Assembly: GCA_964543125.1 (NCBI GenBank)
Contig: CAZIWX010000037.1
Coordinates: forward strand, 1-22,367
DNA length: 22,367 nt
Direction: 5' to 3'
Source of the DNA: CAZIWX01 sp964543125
GTDB lineage: Bacteria; Fidelibacterota; UBA8477
Shown: piece after piece, positions 1 to 7,549 of the stretch
How positions within the stretch are numbered: position 1 is the stretch's first letter
How the letters are laid out: each line of letters begins with the position of its first letter
Notes under the pieces: model-generated
Seen by the model: only the letters and a program-made list of their open reading frames with translations
The model's database searches: none
What the model was told of the DNA's origin: nothing
Translations under genes and position numbers: made by a program

Positions 1-1267
1 GACTTATTTTATCCGGCGGCTGTTACTCCTGATCCCCACTTTTTTTGGCGCCACGATCCTCGTTTTCATCATTCTCCAACTGGCTCCCGGCGGGCCTTTG
101 GAACAAGCCATTCGTCAAATTCAGATGGGGGGCATGACCCAGGGCGAGGCCGGCGGCAACGGCGCCGCCGAGCTGACTTCCGGTGGCGGCGCGGGATTAC
201 CGGCTGAAGCCATGGAAGAGCTCAAACGCTTTTACGGGTTTGATAAACCCATCATCCAACGCTACCTGATTTGGCTGGGACTATGGCCCCGGGAGTATGA
301 TACGCGTAATGTCGAGTTTGCCGGCGGCGCCGCCGAAGTAAAGAAAAACATGGGGCGTGGCGAATGGGTAACCGTTATCCGGCACGCGAATGAGATTAAA
401 ATGGTCAACCCGGATGGTACGCTAAACACGGACTGGTTGATCCGTCCCCTGGAAGCCGGCGCCGGGGGTACACCGCGGGTCCTGATCTATAAGACTAAAT
501 TTTCCGGGGTTCTTACCGGCGACCTGGGCGAATCCTATACCTACATGCAGCCCGTAATCGATGTCATGCGGCCCCGGTTCAAAGTGTCCATCTTCTTTGG
601 CGTCACCGGTTTTCTCATTAGTTATATGGTATGCATTCCCCTGGGTATTGCCAAAGCCCTGCGCCACGGCTCGCCCTTTGACTTTTTTTCCAGTATCGTG
701 GTCTTCATCGCCTATTCCATTCCGGGTTGGGCGTTGGGCGCCGTGCTGCTGATCCTGTTTGGCGGCGGCTCCTTCTGGGACATTTTCCCCCTGGGGGGCT
801 TTCGCTCGGAAAACTGGGAATACCTTACCCTCTGGGCCAAGATTATCGACCAGTTATACCATGCCATCTTACCGCTGATCGCCTGGACCATTGGCAGTTT
901 TGCCACACTGACCGTGCTCATGAAAAACAGCATCATTGAAAATATGTCCCAGGACTACATTCGCACGGCTTTCGCCAAGGGTATTAGCGAAAAACGGGTG
1001 ATCTGGGTCCACGCCCTGCGCAACTCGGTGATTCCAATCGCCTCCTATATCGGCAACGTGATTGGTCTGCTCCTGGCGGGATCCTACCTGATCGAATTGG
1101 TCTTTAACATCGATGGCTTTGGCAAGCTGGGCTACCAGGCGGTTCTGGATCGTGATTATCCCATTGTCATGGGCTTTTTGGTGATCGCGGTACTGCTGCG
1201 GCTGATAGGAAATATTTTATCCGATATTGCGCTGGCCACGGTCGACCCGCGCATTCGGTTTAAGTGA
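1..1267 (+). CDS. yejB: Peptide ABC transporter inner-membrane permease, YejB type (5' end cut by window edge)
   Basis: This is one of the two membrane permeases of an oligopeptide-type importer. The reading frame is open from base 2, with a first membrane helix (LLLLIPTFFGATILVFIILQ) and the APGGP motif ahead of the first in-window start codon, so the true start lies just upstream. Family signs are YGFDKPI, GDLGESY, a loop reading GGGSFWDIFPLGGF (close to E. coli YejB as I remember it), the EAA-type ATPase-docking loop (about 960-1035: AFAKGISEKRVIWVHALRNS) and the C-terminal DPRI. Six or so membrane helices can be read. Compared with E. coli YejB there is an extra ~70-residue segment (about 284-496) between the first helix and the GDLG motif, predicted periplasmic. 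The YejE-type partner follows after 10 bp. The substrate-binding protein is not in the window and may lie upstream. Substrate is inferred as peptides; microcin C or host peptides are known only for family relatives. Confidence 0.93.
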   Translation, partial: TYFIRRLLLLIPTFFGATILVFIILQLAPGGPLEQAIRQIQMGGMTQGEAGGNGAAELTSGGGAGLPAEAMEELKRFYGFDKPIIQRYLIWLGLWPREYDTRNVEFAGGAAEVKKNMGRGEWVTVIRHANEIKMVNPDGTLNTDWLIRPLEAGAGGTPRVLIYKTKFSGVLTGDLGESYTYMQPVIDVMRPRFKVSIFFGVTGFLISYMVCIPLGIAKALRHGSPFDFFSSIVVFIAYSIPGWALGAVLLILFGGGSFWDIFPLGGFRSENWEYLTLWAKIIDQLYHAILPLIAWTIGSFATLTVLMKNSIIENMSQDYIRTAFAKGISEKRVIWVHALRNSVIPIASYIGNVIGLLLAGSYLIELVFNIDGFGKLGYQAVLDRDYPIVMGFLVIAVLLRLIGNILSDIALATVDPRIRFK

Positions 1268-1277
1268 GATAACCAGA

Positions 1278-2357
1278 ATGCCGGAACCGATTAGAACGTT
1301 AAAAACAACCGGCCAACCGGCCCAAATTTCACTGTCGGTTCTGAAAAAGCGCTGGCTCAAGTTCAAATCCCTTAAGCGCGGCTATTATTCCTTTATCATT
1401 CTCATCGCGGCGTATGCCGTTTCTTTTCTTTTTCCACTCCTGATCAACAACCGCGCCCTGCTGGTGAAATATGAGGGCCACTATTATTTTCCCGTGATTC
1501 AGGGCTACATCCCCGGCGCTACCTTTGACGAAAATGTTCCGGGTGAGGCCAACTACCGCGAATTACGGAAAACGCTGGATCAGGAACCCGGATCCTGGGT
1601 GATCATGCCGCTTTATCCCTACGGACCGTATGAGGATGTAACCGTCGAAGGAAATAAGATGTACGCGGAACCCGGCCGGGTCCACTGGTTTGGAACCGAC
1701 AACACGGGACGGGATGTCTTTTCGCGCCTCATGTACGGCTTTAATATTTCCCTCTCCTTTGCCATTCTACTCACCCTCGCCAGTTATGTTATCGGCGTTT
1801 CCATTGGCGCCATGATGGGTTATTTCGGCGGAAAATTCGACCTGATTTCCCAGCGCTTCATTGAAATTTGGGCAACCCTGCCGTTCTTGTTCGTCATGAT
1901 TATTATCAGCTCCATTGTGCGCCCGAATTTCATTTTGTTGATTTTTATCCTGACCCTCTTTGGCTGGATCGGGATGACCTATTACATGCGGGCGGAATTC
2001 TATCGTGAAAAAACCAAAGACTATGTAGCGGCGGCGATTTCCATGGGCCAATCCCACACCAAGATCATTTTCAAACATATTCTGCCCAATTCCCTGGTAC
2101 CGATCATCACCTATTTTCCCTTTGCGGTGATTGGCGGGATCAGTTCCTTGGTCGGACTGGACTTCCTGGGGTTTGGATTACCGCCGCCCACACCCAGTTG
2201 GGGACAAATGGTCTCGGTGGGCTTGCAAAACATGGTAAAATGGTGGATGGTATTAGCGCCGCTGAGCGCCCAATTCATTACCCTGTTGCTGATTGTCTTT
2301 ATCGGCGAGGCCATTCGTGAGGCCTTTGACCCGCGGGTTTACTCAAGGTTGCGCTGA
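1278..2357 (+). CDS. yejE: Peptide ABC transporter inner-membrane permease, YejE type
   Basis: This is the second permease of the importer, 359 residues. The ATG at 1278 is preferred over an in-frame start at 1227, because 1227 lies inside the upstream gene and a weak GTGAG sits about 9 bases before 1278. An N-terminal basic segment and the first membrane helix (about residues 37-55) are followed by a periplasmic loop containing LLVKYEGHYYFP, a YejE hallmark. The conserved HWFGTDNTGRDVFSRLMYG and a five-helix permease core come next. The EAA-type coupling loop (about 2023-2103) reads AAISMGQSHTKIIFKHILPN, and LDFLGFGLPPPTPSWG and the C-terminal EAFDPR are typical of DppC/OppC/YejE. The stop codon overlaps the next start by one base, so coupled translation with the ATPase is likely. 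Assignment to the family is secure; the exact peptide substrate is unknown. Confidence 0.94.
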   Translation: MPEPIRTLKTTGQPAQISLSVLKKRWLKFKSLKRGYYSFIILIAAYAVSFLFPLLINNRALLVKYEGHYYFPVIQGYIPGATFDENVPGEANYRELRKTLDQEPGSWVIMPLYPYGPYEDVTVEGNKMYAEPGRVHWFGTDNTGRDVFSRLMYGFNISLSFAILLTLASYVIGVSIGAMMGYFGGKFDLISQRFIEIWATLPFLFVMIIISSIVRPNFILLIFILTLFGWIGMTYYMRAEFYREKTKDYVAAAISMGQSHTKIIFKHILPNSLVPIITYFPFAVIGGISSLVGLDFLGFGLPPPTPSWGQMVSVGLQNMVKWWMVLAPLSAQFITLLLIVFIGEAIREAFDPRVYSRLR

Positions 2358-3850
2358 TGCGGGATAAACTATTCGAAATCAAAGGCCTCAAAACCTACTT
2401 CAATATCGGCGGTAAAACCGCCAAGGCGGTCGATGGGGTTGATTTCGACATTTTCAAGGGTGAAATCCTGGGGCTGGTGGGTGAGTCCGGTTCGGGAAAA
2501 TCCGTTTCCCTCTTGTCCCTCATTCAGTTGATTCCCAATCCACCCGGCGAAGTAACCGAAGGCCGAATTATATTTAAAGGCGAAGTTATTTTCGATGGTG
2601 AAGAGCTGGATCAGATCAAAGCCATCCCCCAATATCGATTTTTCAACAAGCTGAATGAGAGTCAGCGCGTGGGCTTTGCAACGCTCTTTCTACTGGTCTG
2701 GATCATCCTGCATCTGGCACTGCCCATTCCGGGGTTTATTCCATTTATCGTTAGCCTGCTGGTGGATGTGGGGTTGATGTATAGCCTATTTTTCACCTCG
2801 CCGCGTAAAAAACGGGAACGCCGGTTTCGGGAAAAAATGTACACCCGGATGCGGGAAATTCGCGGCCGGGAAATCGCCATGATCTTTCAGGAACCGATGA
2901 CTTCCCTGAATCCGGTGTATACCATCGGAATGCAGGTTATCGAATCGTTAAAGGCCAAATCCTTCGGAGAAATGTTAAAAGACCGGGTGATTGACCTGGC
3001 GGCCAGTTTTCAGCGGGCCACCTGGATGAGCCGGGCCAAAGTCTCCGGGGCGGCCGGATTGTTGGTGTTGTTTTTAGGACAATTGGCCGCCGGATGGTCT
3101 TTTCAGCCTGCAACCGTTCTCCTCCAGATAATCGTGGGCGGAATCATTCCGATCCTGTTGGGTTATCTGTTTGTACTCGGCGATAAACTTATTTCGGCAC
3201 GGTATCACAAGGAGTATGTGGAGCTCCGGCAGGCTGGCATTAACCTTTTGTCGCAAGTGGGTATTCCGGATGCGGAGAAGCGGCTCAAGGATTATCCGCA
3301 TCAATTTTCCGGCGGGATGCGGCAGCGGGTCATGATCGCCATGGCGCTGGCGAAAAAGCCCTCCCTGCTCATTGCCGATGAACCCACCACGGCATTGGAT
3401 GTGACCATTCAGGCTCAAATTCTGGAGTTGATGAAGGCGATCAAGGACCAGCGCGAAGATGCGGCAATTGTGCTGATTACCCATGATTTGGCTGTAATCG
3501 CCGAAACCTGCGAGCGCGTGATTGTCATGTATGGCGGCAAGATTCAGGAGATCGCGGAGGTCACGGAATTATTCGATTTTCCACTTCATCCTTATACTCA
3601 GGGTCTCCTGGGATCGATCCCCCGGCCGGAGTTGCAGAAAAAGGAGCGCCTGCAAGCCATTCGCGGCATGGTGCCTAATATTTTGAATTTACCTGTGGGC
3701 TGTAAATTTTGTACCCGCTGCGATGTAAAGCTGGACAAGTGTGATACGGTCGAACCGGAATTGGTAGCGGTGCGGCCCAATCATTTCGTCCGGTGTCACC
3801 GGTTAATTGACGAGCTGGCTCTGAGCGGCCGGAAGCAGGCCGTCGCCTGA
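2357..3850 (+). CDS. Oligopeptide ABC transporter ATPase (DppD/OppD class) with two inserted transmembrane hairpins
   Basis: This is the energy-coupling ATPase of the adjacent permeases, 497 residues; DppD/OppD proteins are usually about 320-350. A Shine-Dalgarno AAGG lies at 2345-2348. All ATPase motifs are present in order: Walker A GESGSGKS (42-49), Q-loop IFQEP (Q178), signature FSGGM (317-321), Walker B LLIADEP (337-343), D-loop ALD (346-348) and switch His376. Two extra segments interrupt the fold. Residues ~86-165 contain two hydrophobic stretches (106-121 and 126-147) followed by the basic run SPRKKRERRFREK. Residues ~198-287 contain two more (229-247 and 252-275). Each is a hairpin that would return to the cytoplasm, so the flanking ATPase domain stays on one side. 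The C-terminal oligopeptide-transporter domain has Cys449, Cys452, Cys455 and Cys462, a possible Fe-S ligand set. The motifs suggest an active ATPase; membrane anchoring is inferred from hydrophobicity only. Confidence 0.92.
   Translation: MRDKLFEIKGLKTYFNIGGKTAKAVDGVDFDIFKGEILGLVGESGSGKSVSLLSLIQLIPNPPGEVTEGRIIFKGEVIFDGEELDQIKAIPQYRFFNKLNESQRVGFATLFLLVWIILHLALPIPGFIPFIVSLLVDVGLMYSLFFTSPRKKRERRFREKMYTRMREIRGREIAMIFQEPMTSLNPVYTIGMQVIESLKAKSFGEMLKDRVIDLAASFQRATWMSRAKVSGAAGLLVLFLGQLAAGWSFQPATVLLQIIVGGIIPILLGYLFVLGDKLISARYHKEYVELRQAGINLLSQVGIPDAEKRLKDYPHQFSGGMRQRVMIAMALAKKPSLLIADEPTTALDVTIQAQILELMKAIKDQREDAAIVLITHDLAVIAETCERVIVMYGGKIQEIAEVTELFDFPLHPYTQGLLGSIPRPELQKKERLQAIRGMVPNILNLPVGCKFCTRCDVKLDKCDTVEPELVAVRPNHFVRCHRLIDELALSGRKQAVA
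2612..2851 (+). other. First transmembrane-hairpin insertion inside the ABC ATPase
   Basis: These are residues ~86-165 of the ATPase. In ordinary DppD/OppD proteins only a few residues link the FDGEDL-like strand to the RGxxIAMIFQ segment. Here about 75 residues intervene, with two hydrophobic stretches (VGFATLFLLVWIILHLAL and FIPFIVSLLVDVGLMYSLFF) joined by a Pro/Gly turn (PIPG). A strongly basic run follows, as expected on the cytoplasmic side. The frame is continuous and the GC content resembles the flanks, so this is not an obvious sequencing error or frameshift. Confidence 0.8.
2948..3217 (+). other. Second transmembrane-hairpin insertion inside the ABC ATPase
   Basis: These are residues ~198-287 of the ATPase, in the helical subdomain between Q-loop and signature motif. 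Two hydrophobic stretches (GAAGLLVLFLGQLAAGW and ATVLLQIIVGGIIPILLGYL) are separated by a short SFQP turn and flanked by charged, amphipathic segments. After the insertion the normal family sequence resumes (NLLSQVGIPDAEKRLKDYPH). In the known fold this subdomain faces the permeases, so a membrane-embedded hairpin here is sterically plausible; that is inference. Confidence 0.8.
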
Positions 3851-3871
3851 GGGTGGGTTGAGATACTGAAT

Positions 3872-4894
3872 ATGCCGGATCAACAAAAATTAGTCGAAGT
3901 TGAAAACCTGAAGGTCCACTTTCCGATCTTTGGGGGTGTTTTGTCGCGGCGGGTGGCCACCGTGAAGGCGGTGGATGGCATTTCCTTCGCCATTAAGCGC
4001 CAGGAAACCATCGGGCTGGTGGGAGAATCCGGTTGCGGAAAAACCACCGTCGGCCGGGCCCTGGTCGCCATTCTGCGGCAGCTCTATCCGGATGTGGAGC
4101 TCGAGGGCAAAATCAACTATTATTTCAACGGCAAAGTCGTGGATTTTGCCCGGCTCAAAGCCCGTGAACTCCGGAAATACCGTTCAAAAATCCAGATGAT
4201 TTTTCAGGATCCGTTTGCTTCGCTAAATCCGCGCATGACGGTGGCCCAGATCCTCTCCGAGCCGCTCAAACTTCATACTAACATGTCGGAACCGGAAAAG
4301 CGCGGCCGGGTGGGGTGGCTGCTGGAGAAGGTCGGACTTCAACCCGAACAGGCCTTTCGGTATCCCCATGAATTTTCCGGCGGACAACGCCAGCGCATCG
4401 GCATTGCGCGCGCACTGGCCACCAATCCGGACCTGATTATCTGCGATGAACCGGTTTCAGCCCTGGACGTATCCATTCAGGCCCAGGTCATCAACCTCAT
4501 GATGGATCTACAGGCGGAATTTGGCGTGTCGTACCTGTTCATTGCCCACGATTTATCGGTGGTGGAACATATCGCCGACCGAATTGCGGTGATGTATTTG
4601 GGCAACATCGTGGAATTGGGTGAAAGCTCCACGGTGTATTACCAGTCGCGGCATCCTTATAGCAAAGCCCTGCTGTCGGCGGTGCCGCGCCCGGATCCCC
4701 GCCGCCGGCGGGAACACCGGATCGTCCTGGAAGGCGATGTGCCCACACCCCTGAACAAGCCTTCCGGTTGTGGTTTTCGGACCCGTTGTCCCCTGGCTCA
4801 GCCCGCCTGTGCGGAAGCCATACCCCTGTTGGAGGAACAGCAACCGGAACATTGGGTGGCCTGTCCCGTTGTTGCAGCGCGGAATCCGTCTTAA
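3872..4894 (+). CDS. Oligopeptide ABC transporter ATPase, DppF/OppF class
   Basis: This is the second ATPase of the importer, 340 residues, a normal length for the family with no insertions. Walker A is GESGCGKT (51-58), the Q-loop is IFQDPFASLNP (Q112), the signature FSGGQ (168-172), Walker B LIICDEP (188-194), the D-loop SALD (196-199) and the switch is His226. The C-terminal oligopeptide-transporter region ends with the usual GCGFRTRCP cysteine motif. It starts 21 bp after the first ATPase with no strong Shine-Dalgarno, so translation probably depends on the upstream gene. In E. coli the two ATPases are fused as YejF; here they are separate genes. It should form the heterodimeric ATPase with the insertion-bearing partner. 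By family knowledge it works on the cytoplasmic face of the inner membrane. Confidence 0.95.
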   Translation: MPDQQKLVEVENLKVHFPIFGGVLSRRVATVKAVDGISFAIKRQETIGLVGESGCGKTTVGRALVAILRQLYPDVELEGKINYYFNGKVVDFARLKARELRKYRSKIQMIFQDPFASLNPRMTVAQILSEPLKLHTNMSEPEKRGRVGWLLEKVGLQPEQAFRYPHEFSGGQRQRIGIARALATNPDLIICDEPVSALDVSIQAQVINLMMDLQAEFGVSYLFIAHDLSVVEHIADRIAVMYLGNIVELGESSTVYYQSRHPYSKALLSAVPRPDPRRRREHRIVLEGDVPTPLNKPSGCGFRTRCPLAQPACAEAIPLLEEQQPEHWVACPVVAARNPS

Positions 4895-4926
4895 AGTGAT
4901 CAATGATCTAAATAAATGCGTGCTGT

Positions 4927-6183
4927 ATGAATAAGCGGCAAATAATCATCACCCTAGCGATAATGCTTATCCTGGCGGGGGCCTCCTGGTATATCAATTC
5001 ATCCAAGGAAAAAGCTCCGCGGAACATCGTTGCTCAGCCCACGGTGGGGCCCTTCCGGGTAACGGTGACCACCGCCGGCGAACTCCAGGCGAAAAACTCC
5101 ATCGACATTCAGGGTCCCACCAACGCCCGGCGAAACGGCATCTGGAACATGAAGATCTTAAAACTGATACCAGAGGGCACCGAAGTGGATTCCGGTGATT
5201 TTGTGGCGGAATTGGACAAGGCCGAATTGACCAGCAAGATAGAAGATGCCCAATTGGCCATCGATAAGGCGGAATCCCAATTTGAACAAGCCAAGCTGGA
5301 CTGCACCCTCTCATTGGCGAATGCCCGGAATGACCTGGTCAATATGCATTATGCCTTGGAAGAGAAACGGCTGTACATGGAGCAGTCAAAATTTGAAGCA
5401 CCCTCCATTGTGCGCCAGGCCGAACTTGACCTGGAAAAGACCCAACGGGCATCCAGGCAGGCCCAAGAGAATTACAAGACCAATATTCGCCAGGCTGAAG
5501 CTAAAATGCGGGAAGTAGAAGCGGAACTTTCCAAGCGCAAAAATAATTTGCGGGACTATCGGCAGCTATTACAGGATTTCACCATCCACGCACCCGAAAA
5601 AGGCATGGTCATTTATGTGCGGGAATGGGGCGGTAAAAAACGGGCTGAAGGCTCCCAGATCTCGGCCTGGTCACCGACGGTGGCGACGCTCCCGGATCTT
5701 TCCGTCATGGAATCGGTGACTTATGTGAACGAAGTGGATATTCAAAAAGTCAAAGCCGGTCAAAAGGTGGAACTGGGGCTGGATGCCGACCCGGAAAAAC
5801 ATCTTACCGGCAAGGTGACATCCGTTGCCAACATTGGAGAACAACGCCCTAATTCCGACTCAAAGGTTTTTGAAGTACGTATCCAGGTGAATGAATCGGA
5901 TTCCACCCTGCGACCCGCCATGACCACCTCCAACACCATCGTCGTGGCCCGGGTGGACAGTGCTCTGTTTGTCCCGCTGGAGTGTCTCCACACCCAGGAT
6001 TCGCTAACTTATGTCTATCGCGATCAGGGCGTTGCCGGCTGGGTGAAACAGGAGGTCCGGGTGGGTTTGATGAATGAAAACGACGCGATTATTACGGCCG
6101 GGGTTGACCCGCAGAATAAGCTGGCCCTCTCCATTCCCCCCAACGATAATGACCTGCCGCTGATCGCCTTGCCCAAACCATAA
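4927..6183 (+). CDS. Periplasmic adaptor (membrane fusion) protein of a MacA/HlyD-type efflux system
   Basis: This 418-residue protein should bridge an inner-membrane permease and the TolC-family channel encoded two genes downstream. An N-terminal membrane anchor (about residues 5-22) is followed by a lipoyl/barrel-sandwich half (residues ~42-97), with IQGPTNAR and PEGTEVDSGD typical of adaptor proteins. A long charged alpha-helical hairpin spans residues ~98-215. The second lipoyl half starts at IHAPEKGMVIY (220-230), followed by beta-barrel and membrane-proximal regions (VNEVDIQKVKAGQKVELGLD). There is no lipobox cysteine, so it is held by the uncleaved N-terminal helix rather than as a lipoprotein. 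The gap from the preceding ATPase gene is 32 bp and no terminator is visible, so it probably belongs to the same operon. The exported substrate is not deducible. Confidence 0.92.
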   Translation: MNKRQIIITLAIMLILAGASWYINSSKEKAPRNIVAQPTVGPFRVTVTTAGELQAKNSIDIQGPTNARRNGIWNMKILKLIPEGTEVDSGDFVAELDKAELTSKIEDAQLAIDKAESQFEQAKLDCTLSLANARNDLVNMHYALEEKRLYMEQSKFEAPSIVRQAELDLEKTQRASRQAQENYKTNIRQAEAKMREVEAELSKRKNNLRDYRQLLQDFTIHAPEKGMVIYVREWGGKKRAEGSQISAWSPTVATLPDLSVMESVTYVNEVDIQKVKAGQKVELGLDADPEKHLTGKVTSVANIGEQRPNSDSKVFEVRIQVNESDSTLRPAMTTSNTIVVARVDSALFVPLECLHTQDSLTYVYRDQGVAGWVKQEVRVGLMNENDAIITAGVDPQNKLALSIPPNDNDLPLIALPKP

Positions 6184-6214
6184 TTGTGGCTGAGCGCCAC
6201 CCTTCGTACGCAGC

Positions 6215-7549
6215 ATGACCAACCGTATTGCCTTTAATTTCCTCATCGCGATCGAGGCCATTTTTCAAAACAAAACCCGTGCGTTTCTGACTTCGCTGGG
6301 CATCATTTTCGGGGTGGCTTCAGTGATCGCCATGCTGGCTATCGGTAATGGCGCCCGCCAGGAAATCCTTTCCCAGATGCAATTATTAGGTGTTAACAAC
6401 ATCATTGTAAAACCCGTTATTGAGCAAAAAGAGGGCAAGGTGGAGAATACTTTTGCCGACAAAGCGAAGCATAAAAAATTCTCACCGGGCCTGACCCTGG
6501 CGGATGCCGCCGCCATCGCGGAAAATATTCCCCGGGTGCAGTTCGTCAGTCCCGAAATTGTCCTGGGAACCACGGTGGTGCGCTCCGGCTTGAAGCGTTC
6601 CGGAAAATTGGTGGGCGTCAATCGGAATTATTTCAACACCAGTGATTTCGAATTAGCCCGGGGCCGCTGGTTTGGCGAAAAGCAGCTCAACGATGCCATT
6701 CCGGTATGTATAATCGGACAGGGCATCGCCACAAAATTTTTCGCCCGGGAGCCTCCGCTGGGAAAACGAATCAAAACCGGTAACTTGTGGCTCACGGTCA
6801 TCGGCGTCCTGAAAGAACGCCAGATCTCGGAACAAAATATTCAGCATCTCGGTATCCGCGATTTCAATATGGACATCTATACACCGGTGAAAACGGTGCT
6901 GTTACGCTACCGTAACCGGGCGTTGGTAACCAAGCAGGATATAATGAAATCCGCCCGTCAGAATAATGATAATAGCAGCGGCCCAGGCGCCGAGAATTAC
7001 AATCAGCTCGACCGGTTGGTGGTGCGGGTGGAGGATTCCCGGTATATCCAACCTGTATCGGAGGTGATGAGCCGCATGCTCCAGCGCCGGCACAATAAAG
7101 TGGTCGATTATGAGATTGTGATTCCCGAGGAATTACTGAAACAGGAACAACGCACTAAAAATATCTTCAATATTGTTCTGGGTGCGATTGCCTCCATTTC
7201 ACTCGTGGTGGGCGGCATCGGCATCATGAATATCATGCTGGCTTCGGTGCTGGAGCGTATCCGGGAAATCGGCATTCGGCTGGCCCTGGGTGCAACCCCA
7301 AAAGACATCACCCTGCAATTTTTACTGGAAGCCATTACCATTAGTCTGGCCGGCGGTATTTTTGGAATTTTTCTCGGAATTACCATGAGTTGGGGCATTG
7401 AGCGGTTCACCCATATCACCACCATTGTGTCCGGGCTGTCCATCTTGGTCTCCTTTGTGGTGTCATTCAGTGTGGGATTGGCGTTTGGTAGTTTTCCGGC
7501 CAAACGCGCCGCCCAACAAGATCCGATTGTTTCCCTGAGGTACGAATAA
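6215..7549 (+). CDS. MacB/FtsX-family ABC permease without an ATPase domain
   Basis: This 444-residue permease has the MacB-type layout: a first membrane helix near residues 24-44 (LGIIFGVASVIAMLAIGNGA), a large periplasmic domain (~45-315), then three C-terminal helices. The segments SLVVGGIGIMNIMLASVLER and REIGIRLALGA are hallmarks of the family. MacB proper carries an N-terminal ATPase of ~220 residues that is absent here; this protein begins directly with the permease. No LolD/MacB-class ATPase gene is present in the window, so it must recruit an ATPase encoded elsewhere or pair unusually. It lies 31 bp after the adaptor gene, with a small GTGGC/GCCAC hairpin (6186-6200) in the gap and no good Shine-Dalgarno. 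Its stop overlaps the next start by one base. Family assignment is secure and efflux mechanotransmission is the likely role. Confidence 0.93.
   Translation: MTNRIAFNFLIAIEAIFQNKTRAFLTSLGIIFGVASVIAMLAIGNGARQEILSQMQLLGVNNIIVKPVIEQKEGKVENTFADKAKHKKFSPGLTLADAAAIAENIPRVQFVSPEIVLGTTVVRSGLKRSGKLVGVNRNYFNTSDFELARGRWFGEKQLNDAIPVCIIGQGIATKFFAREPPLGKRIKTGNLWLTVIGVLKERQISEQNIQHLGIRDFNMDIYTPVKTVLLRYRNRALVTKQDIMKSARQNNDNSSGPGAENYNQLDRLVVRVEDSRYIQPVSEVMSRMLQRRHNKVVDYEIVIPEELLKQEQRTKNIFNIVLGAIASISLVVGGIGIMNIMLASVLERIREIGIRLALGATPKDITLQFLLEAITISLAGGIFGIFLGITMSWGIERFTHITTIVSGLSILVSFVVSFSVGLAFGSFPAKRAAQQDPIVSLRYE
7537..7540 (+). promoter_or_regulatory. Shine-Dalgarno GAGG for the TolC-family gene
   Basis: GAGG lies inside the last codons of the permease gene, 8 bases before the ATG at 7549. 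It supports that start and the one-base overlap TAATG, a translational-coupling arrangement. Confidence 0.6.

Noticed and set aside
2612..3217. Possibility that the hydrophobic segments in the ATPase reflect a frameshift or a fused permease fragment
   Set aside because: The frame is continuous, ATPase motifs resume correctly after each segment, base composition matches the flanks, and neither segment resembles the neighbouring permease helices or carries an EAA loop.
6186..6200. GTGGC/GCCAC hairpin between adaptor and permease genes as a terminator
   Set aside because: The stem is only 5 bp with no T-run, and the genes on both sides clearly belong together.
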